In this document: piece by piece, positions 59,622-64,000 of the stretch | Position numbering within the stretch: the stretch's first letter is position 1 | How the letters are laid out: every line of letters starts with the position of its first letter | Source: a gamma proteobacterium HIMB55 | GTDB lineage: Bacteria; Pseudomonadota; Gammaproteobacteria; Pseudomonadales; Halieaceae | Assembly: GCA_000227505.4 (NCBI GenBank) | Contig: AGIF02000001.1 | Coordinates: 1,074,035 to 1,138,034 of the forward strand | DNA: 64,000 nt | Reading direction: 5' to 3' | Notes under the pieces: generated by a model | Database searches by the model: none | What the model saw: the letters and a program-made list of their open reading frames with translations, nothing else | Told to the model about the DNA's origin: nothing | Translations under genes and position numbers: made by a program

Positions 59622-61127
59622 ATGAATACCGCGGTAGCCAACCCTTACTGGCAGAATTTTCTCGGGTCATCGCCCGATTGGTACAAGAAAACGATCATCG
59701 CGTTTTTGATTATCAACCCAATCCTTTTCAACACGGTCGGACCGTTTGTTACGGGATGGGTATTGATCGGCCAGTTCATTTTCACACTTGCGTTGGCACT
59801 GCAGTGCTATCCACTCCAGCCTGGTGGCTTGCTCGCCATTGAAGCGATCGCTATCGGCATGGCAGATCCTCACACCGTTTTCCACGAAGCCGAAGCAAAC
59901 TTCGAAGTGATTCTACTACTGATGTTTATGGTAGCCGGCATTTACTTCATGAAGGAGCTTCTGCTCTTTATCTTCACGAAGATTCTGCTCCGCGTTAAAT
60001 CCAAAAAAGTACTGTCGCTTCTGTTTTCACTGGTCGCAGCTATTCTCTCGGCATTCTTGGACGCACTCACGGTAACCGCCGTGCTTATCAGTGTTGGTGT
60101 TGGCTTCTTTACGGTCTACCACAAAGTAGCCTCGGGTACGGTGTTTGACGATGCGCAACACGACCACACAACCGACGATACGGTGAAGGCGGAAAACGAA
60201 GCAGACCTAGAGCAATTCCGAGCGTTCCTGAGAAGCCTTTTGATGCACGGTGCGGTAGGTACAGCCCTGGGTGGGGTATGCACACTCGTCGGTGAGCCTC
60301 AGAACCTTCTAATTGCTACCGTCGCTGATTGGGACTTCGTCGAGTTCTTCTTACTGATGGCGCCTATTACGATGCCTGTGCTTGTTGCGGGTCTTCTCAC
60401 CTGCTTGATTCTCGAGCAGACGGGCATGTTCGGCTACGGCGCACAGTTGCCGCCCAAGGTTCGAACGGTACTAGAAGAATTTCAAGCGCAGGAAAACGCG
60501 AAGGCAACACCTGTTTCGAATGCGCGGCTTGTCATTCAAGCACTCGTGGCTGTTGTCTTGGTCGTTGGTCTTGCCCTGCACTTGGCAGCGGTTGGTTTGA
60601 TTGGATTGATGATCATTGTCCTTCTGACTGCATTTAATGGCATCGTTGAAGAGCACAAACTGGGTCATGCCTTTGAAGAGGCCCTACCCTTCACAGCACT
60701 TCTCGTGGTCTTTTTTGCCATCGTGGCCGTGATTCACGAACAGCACCTATTCTCGCCTGTCATTGAGGCGGTACTGGCAATGGAGAGCAGTGTGAGACCT
60801 GCCATGTTCTTCCTTGCTAACGGCATTCTGTCAATGATCTCGGACAACGTATTTGTCGCGACTGTCTACATATCCGAAGTGAAGACCGCTCTGGATAACG
60901 GCGTGATCTCACGCGCGGAGTTCGATCAGTTGGCGGTGGCGATTAACACGGGCACCAACTTACCGTCGGTTGCGACGCCGAACGGTCAGGCCGCGTTCTT
61001 GTTCCTACTTACGTCTGCATTGGCACCGCTGATCCGTCTCTCGTACGGACGCATGGTGATCATGGCACTGCCCTACACTATCGTACTAACGGCAGTTGGT
61101 TTAACGGCGGTTATCTACACGCTGTAG
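59622..61127 (+). CDS. nhaB: Na(+)/H(+) antiporter NhaB
   Basis: Exports sodium in exchange for protons, fitting a marine cell. The 501 residues (E. coli 513) form about twelve membrane helices and contain the NhaB stretches [63 protein letters not shown], and [14 protein letters not shown] with an intramembrane aspartate. AAAGGA lies 9 bases before the ATG. It is transcribed alone and converges with dnaQ, with a hairpin between them. Confidence 0.93.
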   Translation: MNTAVANPYWQNFLGSSPDWYKKTIIAFLIINPILFNTVGPFVTGWVLIGQFIFTLALALQCYPLQPGGLLAIEAIAIGMADPHTVFHEAEANFEVILLLMFMVAGIYFMKELLLFIFTKILLRVKSKKVLSLLFSLVAAILSAFLDALTVTAVLISVGVGFFTVYHKVASGTVFDDAQHDHTTDDTVKAENEADLEQFRAFLRSLLMHGAVGTALGGVCTLVGEPQNLLIATVADWDFVEFFLLMAPITMPVLVAGLLTCLILEQTGMFGYGAQLPPKVRTVLEEFQAQENAKATPVSNARLVIQALVAVVLVVGLALHLAAVGLIGLMIIVLLTAFNGIVEEHKLGHAFEEALPFTALLVVFFAIVAVIHEQHLFSPVIEAVLAMESSVRPAMFFLANGILSMISDNVFVATVYISEVKTALDNGVISRAEFDQLAVAINTGTNLPSVATPNGQAAFLFLLTSALAPLIRLSYGRMVIMALPYTIVLTAVGLTAVIYTL

Positions 61128-61143
61128 GCGTAGATCTATAGAC

Positions 61144-61170
61144 TGTGTGGCGTCCTAGCGGCGCCACACA
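61144..61170. terminator. Hairpin at the nhaB/dnaQ convergence
   Basis: TGTGTGGCG (61144-61152) and CGCCACACA (61162-61170) form a perfect 9-bp stem with a 9-base loop. It overlaps the last codons of dnaQ. No T-run follows on either strand, so if it ends transcription it is not a classic intrinsic terminator. Its position between convergent genes suits a two-way terminator or RNA 3'-end stabiliser. Confidence 0.4.
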
Positions 61171-61868
61171 GCGCCCTCCTCACATCGATCAGCAAGGACG
61201 TCAAGTCTTGCCTCGTGACTTGCTATCTCGTCATCAGACGGCGTTATAACCTTCAGCTTCGGTCGATCACTGGCCAATCGTCTAATGGCTGAACTGCTCG
61301 CGGCTCCCACGCCTGCGCCCTCTTCATCCGCTGACAGACCGAGGCTTGTCTGACCGCCTGTCATTAGCAGATACACATCCGCAAGGATCTCAGCGTCCAG
61401 CAAAGCGCCGTGGAGCGTACGATTGCTATTATCTACTGCATATCGCTGGCAGAGCGCGTCTAGGTTGTTTCTCTGACCGGGGTGTTTACTTCGTGCCAGC
61501 TGCAGGCTGTCTGTAATCTTGCAGTATGAGGAGACGGGTGAGCTGCTCGGATCGAGTAATTTGAACTCCGCCTCCATAAAGCCGATATCGAAAGGGGCGT
61601 TGTGAATAACGAGTTCCGCTCCTCGAATGAAGTCGAGAAATTCGTCCGCTACCCGCGCGAAAACGGGTTTATCCGCGAGGAACTCTTCGGTAATGCCATG
61701 GACCTCCAAAGCGCCCTGGTCAATAGCTCGCTGTGGCTTGATGTATTGGTGATAGTGACGACCTGTGAGCTTACGGTCGATAATCTCAACACAACCGATT
61801 TCGATAATGCGGTGCCCCTGACTCACTTCGAGGCCCGTTGTCTCCGTATCTAATACAACCTGTCGCAC
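61155..61868 (-). CDS. dnaQ: DNA polymerase III epsilon subunit (proofreading exonuclease)
   Basis: 3'-5' proofreading exonuclease of the replicative polymerase. In 237 residues it has ExoI VLDTETTG (Asp7, Glu9), ExoII HNAPFDIGFM and ExoIII with HGALLDAEILADVYL. The C-terminal tail that binds the alpha subunit is present. It lies one base after rnhA on the same strand, where E. coli has these two genes divergent and overlapping promoters; here they are co-directional. Confidence 0.94.
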   Translation of the reverse strand: MRQVVLDTETTGLEVSQGHRIIEIGCVEIIDRKLTGRHYHQYIKPQRAIDQGALEVHGITEEFLADKPVFARVADEFLDFIRGAELVIHNAPFDIGFMEAEFKLLDPSSSPVSSYCKITDSLQLARSKHPGQRNNLDALCQRYAVDNSNRTLHGALLDAEILADVYLLMTGGQTSLGLSADEEGAGVGAASSSAIRRLASDRPKLKVITPSDDEIASHEARLDVLADRCEEGAVWRR

Positions 61869-61869
61869 A

Positions 61870-62310
61870 CTACCCTCTCTCTAGTGAATCCATGGCTTCA
61901 TTCGCCAGCGCGTCGGCCCGCTCGTTTTCCGCATGCCCCGCATGCCCTTTCACCCAGCGCCACTCCACTTGATGGTGACTACATTGCGCATCCAGTGACT
62001 GCCACAAATCCTGATTCTTTACCGACTTCTTGGCGGCAGTTCGCCAGCCATTAGCCTTCCAATTTTTAATCCACTTGGTGATGCCGTCTTTGACGTAAGT
62101 AGAGTCAGTCGTCAGAACGACGAGGCAGGGCTCGCTGAGTGCTTCGAGTGCACTGATGGCAGCCAAAAGCTCCATACGATTATTGGTTGTCTCTGGCTCA
62201 GACCCAGATAACTCTCGCTCGTGCTCACCAAAGCGGAGAATTGCGCCCCATCCTCCCGGTCCGGGATTGCCTCGACAGCCCCCGTCTGTAAATGCTTCAA
62301 CGCGTTTCAT
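61870..62310 (-). CDS. rnhA: Ribonuclease HI
   Basis: Cuts RNA in RNA-DNA hybrids, removing R-loops. The 146 residues (E. coli 155) hold the catalytic carboxylates: Asp9 in [16 protein letters not shown], the glutamate in [10 protein letters not shown], the aspartate in LTTDSTYV, and the C-terminal [14 protein letters not shown]. Its ATG overlaps the stop of the methyltransferase gene by four bases. Confidence 0.95.
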   Translation of the reverse strand: MKRVEAFTDGGCRGNPGPGGWGAILRFGEHERELSGSEPETTNNRMELLAAISALEALSEPCLVVLTTDSTYVKDGITKWIKNWKANGWRTAAKKSVKNQDLWQSLDAQCSHHQVEWRWVKGHAGHAENERADALANEAMDSLERG

Positions 62311-63104
62311 TTAGTAGGATCGTTCCGCTGGTGTGTCTCAGCACCTACAGCAGGTCGCGAGACAGGAATCGCCACTAACTTAGGTCTGACTTTCTGCCGC
62401 TGAAGACCCTTTATGCCCGCACCAACCTGCTTACGAGCGTGCAGTACAAAGGCACCGCCGATAGGAACTTGGTGATCGACCAACCAATCATCAAACCTCG
62501 CCATCCATTTAAAGAGTCGTCCATTGCCAATAGGCCGAATCACGAGTTTGTGTCGAGGTTTGGCGACTTGAAAATTGAGTAAAGACAGCCAATCCATCAA
62601 TTTGGGGATACGCTCGAGCTTCAATCCGCGCCATTTGGCTGGAAAAACAAATCTGTTTATTAACCAGCCGAGCCCGAATAAGGTCTCCGGGTTGAATCCC
62701 ACAATAATCAAATTTCCATTAGGTACCAGCACCCGGTGCGCCTCGCGCAAGGCTTGGTGCGGCTCATCGCACACCTCGAAACCATGAAAGACCACTACCG
62801 TATCAATTGACTCGGTGTCGAAGGGCAGCGCCTCATCAAAGCACAATACCGATTGCGCGCCCTTCACTGGCGTGCCATCGGGAGTTGCGACGAGCTTGGT
62901 TTGTGAATGCGCCAAGTCCTCAACCGAAACATTTGGTGGCACCCCTAAAAACAGCGTGTGGTAGCCGAAGAGTCGTTCTAGCTGGCTGTCTAGTTCGCTA
63001 ATGATCTGGTGGTGTAGCCGCTTACCTACGGCGCTGCCGGCATACCACTCCGCAAGGTGATCCTTTGTGCTAAGGCGCATTTGTTGGTTTGTTTGCTTTA
63101 CCAT
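62307..63104 (-). CDS. SAM-dependent methyltransferase, YafS-like
   Basis: 265 residues of class I methyltransferase. A clear glycine-rich motif I is not seen; that region reads [18 protein letters not shown]. Later elements are good: [28 protein letters not shown] and [20 protein letters not shown]. This degenerate motif I and the position next to rnhA, dnaQ and gloB match E. coli yafS, whose substrate is unknown. It is divergent from gloB with 62 bases between starts. Alternative starts exist at the second or third methionine. Confidence 0.8.
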   Translation of the reverse strand: MVKQTNQQMRLSTKDHLAEWYAGSAVGKRLHHQIISELDSQLERLFGYHTLFLGVPPNVSVEDLAHSQTKLVATPDGTPVKGAQSVLCFDEALPFDTESIDTVVVFHGFEVCDEPHQALREAHRVLVPNGNLIIVGFNPETLFGLGWLINRFVFPAKWRGLKLERIPKLMDWLSLLNFQVAKPRHKLVIRPIGNGRLFKWMARFDDWLVDHQVPIGGAFVLHARKQVGAGIKGLQRQKVRPKLVAIPVSRPAVGAETHQRNDPTK

Positions 63105-63166
63105 TTGACAAGGGTATCTTCTCTCTGACCCAGTGCAAACACTTGTTACCCTCTGAGGACCTATTT

Positions 63167-63928
63167 ATGAACATTGCTCCGATTCCGGCGTTTTCTGATA
63201 ACTACATCTGGATGTTAGAGCGCGATGGGCGCGTCGCTGTTGTCGACCCGGGTGATGCCAATCCGGTACTGGCGGTCCTGACAGAACGTGGAGTGACACT
63301 TGATACCATCATCATCACCCACCACCACTTCGACCACACTGGCGGTGTAAAGGCGCTCAAGGCTGCGACTAACTGTCGGGTGGTTGGGCCAGATAACCCT
63401 AAAATTGAAGGAATCGACGAGAAATTGGTAGATGGGGATGTTGCCCATGTGCTGGGTTATGGCTTCGATGTTATAGAGGTTCCAGGCCATACGTTGGATC
63501 ATATTGCACTTCATTGTGACGATGAATCAGTGCTGTTTTGTGGGGATACGCTGTTTGTTGGCGGCTGTGGTCGCGTGTTTGAGGGAACCTTCCCGATGAT
63601 GCAGGGCTCTCTGGCAAAACTTGCCGCACTTCCCCCTGAGACCGCCGTTTACTGCACTCACGAATATACGCTGGCCAATCTTGCCTTCGCGCGTAAAGTG
63701 GAGCCGCAAAATGAACACCTTTTGGCACACATTGAAGAATGCGAGCAGATGCGTGCAGAGGGAGTTCCAACGGTGCCTTCTACTATTGGCAGAGAGCTCA
63801 ATATCAATCCTTTCCTGCGGTGGGATTCACCTACAGTGGCGGCTCAGTTGAATGACGAGGGGCGCTATACCGGTCAGGCTCCGGCGGAGATTTTTGGCGC
63901 CGTTCGAGCTTGGAAAGACGAAGGTTAA
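63167..63928 (+). CDS. gloB: Hydroxyacylglutathione hydrolase (glyoxalase II)
   Basis: Second glyoxalase step: hydrolyses S-lactoylglutathione to lactate and glutathione. Started at ATG 63167 (MNIAPIPAFSDNYIW) it has 253 residues (E. coli 251); the longer frame from 63089 would run into the divergent gene. Metal site THHHFDHTGG (His52, His54, Asp56, His57), then VPGHTLDHIALH, FCGDTLFVGGCGRVFEGT and YCTHEYTLANL. The gloB-yafS-rnhA-dnaQ block is shared with E. coli. Confidence 0.96.
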   Translation: MNIAPIPAFSDNYIWMLERDGRVAVVDPGDANPVLAVLTERGVTLDTIIITHHHFDHTGGVKALKAATNCRVVGPDNPKIEGIDEKLVDGDVAHVLGYGFDVIEVPGHTLDHIALHCDDESVLFCGDTLFVGGCGRVFEGTFPMMQGSLAKLAALPPETAVYCTHEYTLANLAFARKVEPQNEHLLAHIEECEQMRAEGVPTVPSTIGRELNINPFLRWDSPTVAAQLNDEGRYTGQAPAEIFGAVRAWKDEG

Positions 63929-64000
63929 TTTGCTACGTATTGAGACTTCAGCACGCAATGATTAAACCAACTCAAATCATTCTGGCAGGACTTCTCTAGA

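Noticed and set aside
59453-59842. 129-codon frame overlapping the start of nhaB
   Set aside because: Conflicts with the first 70 codons of nhaB, which match the NhaB family, and has no family features itself.

Overview
The window looks like an ordinary stretch of chromosome from a marine, aerobic gammaproteobacterium. Protein flavour and gene order are closest to the OM60/NOR5 (Halieaceae) group. This is an inference from E. coli/Pseudomonas-type synteny blocks combined with a propionyl-CoA pathway, an acyl-CoA synthetase/dehydrogenase complement and NhaB; it is not based on a database match. There is no prophage, insertion sequence, CRISPR array or rRNA. One tRNA (Gly, anticodon GCC) is present, genes are dense, and no gap without a gene exceeds about 290 bases.

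Layout. 1-9925 (+): the end of a disrupted comEC, then an envelope run exbB-exbD-msbA-lpxK-kdsB-murB, then uvrC-pgsA-tRNA-Gly and a LysE-type exporter. 10038-16459 (-): a lipoprotein serine hydrolase, a fatty acyl-CoA synthetase, a DeaD-type RNA helicase and an MFS transporter. 16568-25088 (+): moaC-moaD-moaE with a zinc-ribbon Nudix gene, a BCP peroxiredoxin, a glutathione transferase, exonuclease III, yajC, a D-cysteine desulfhydrase/ACC-deaminase-like enzyme, a sodium:amino-acid symporter, a 5'-nucleotidase and cysB. 25251-33600 (+): a complete propionyl-CoA to succinyl-CoA module (carboxyltransferase, an unusual 924-residue biotin carboxylase/biotin carrier, epimerase, B12-dependent mutase, MeaB GTPase) ending in a small Rieske protein.

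33607-39091 (-): roxA-purB-hflD-mnmA-nudJ-rluE, divergent from icd (39241, +), the same arrangement as E. coli. 40744-51954: clpS-clpA-infA, bpt, an unknown membrane protein, aat, trxB, ftsK-lolA-crcB-serS. This puts every dedicated component of the bacterial N-degron pathway except ClpP within about 6 kb. 52091-64000: a tail-specific protease missing about 60 residues, an ETHE1-like metallo-hydrolase behind a palindromic site, an ACAD10/11-type acyl-CoA dehydrogenase, an SDR, sohB, nudC, nhaB, dnaQ, rnhA, a methyltransferase and gloB.

What stands out. (1) comEC is frameshifted and has lost the metal-binding HxDxDH segment. (2) Prc has an in-frame deletion in its N-terminal helical region. 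(3) The biotin carboxylase has an insertion of about 55 residues next to its ATP-binding glycine loop and an enlarged linker to the biotin domain. (4) A six-helix membrane protein of unknown function sits inside the N-degron island. (5) A 34-codon reading frame lies between serS and prc. I do not see a clear new defence, mobile or biosynthetic system. The best candidates for something undescribed are the carboxylase architecture and the membrane protein.
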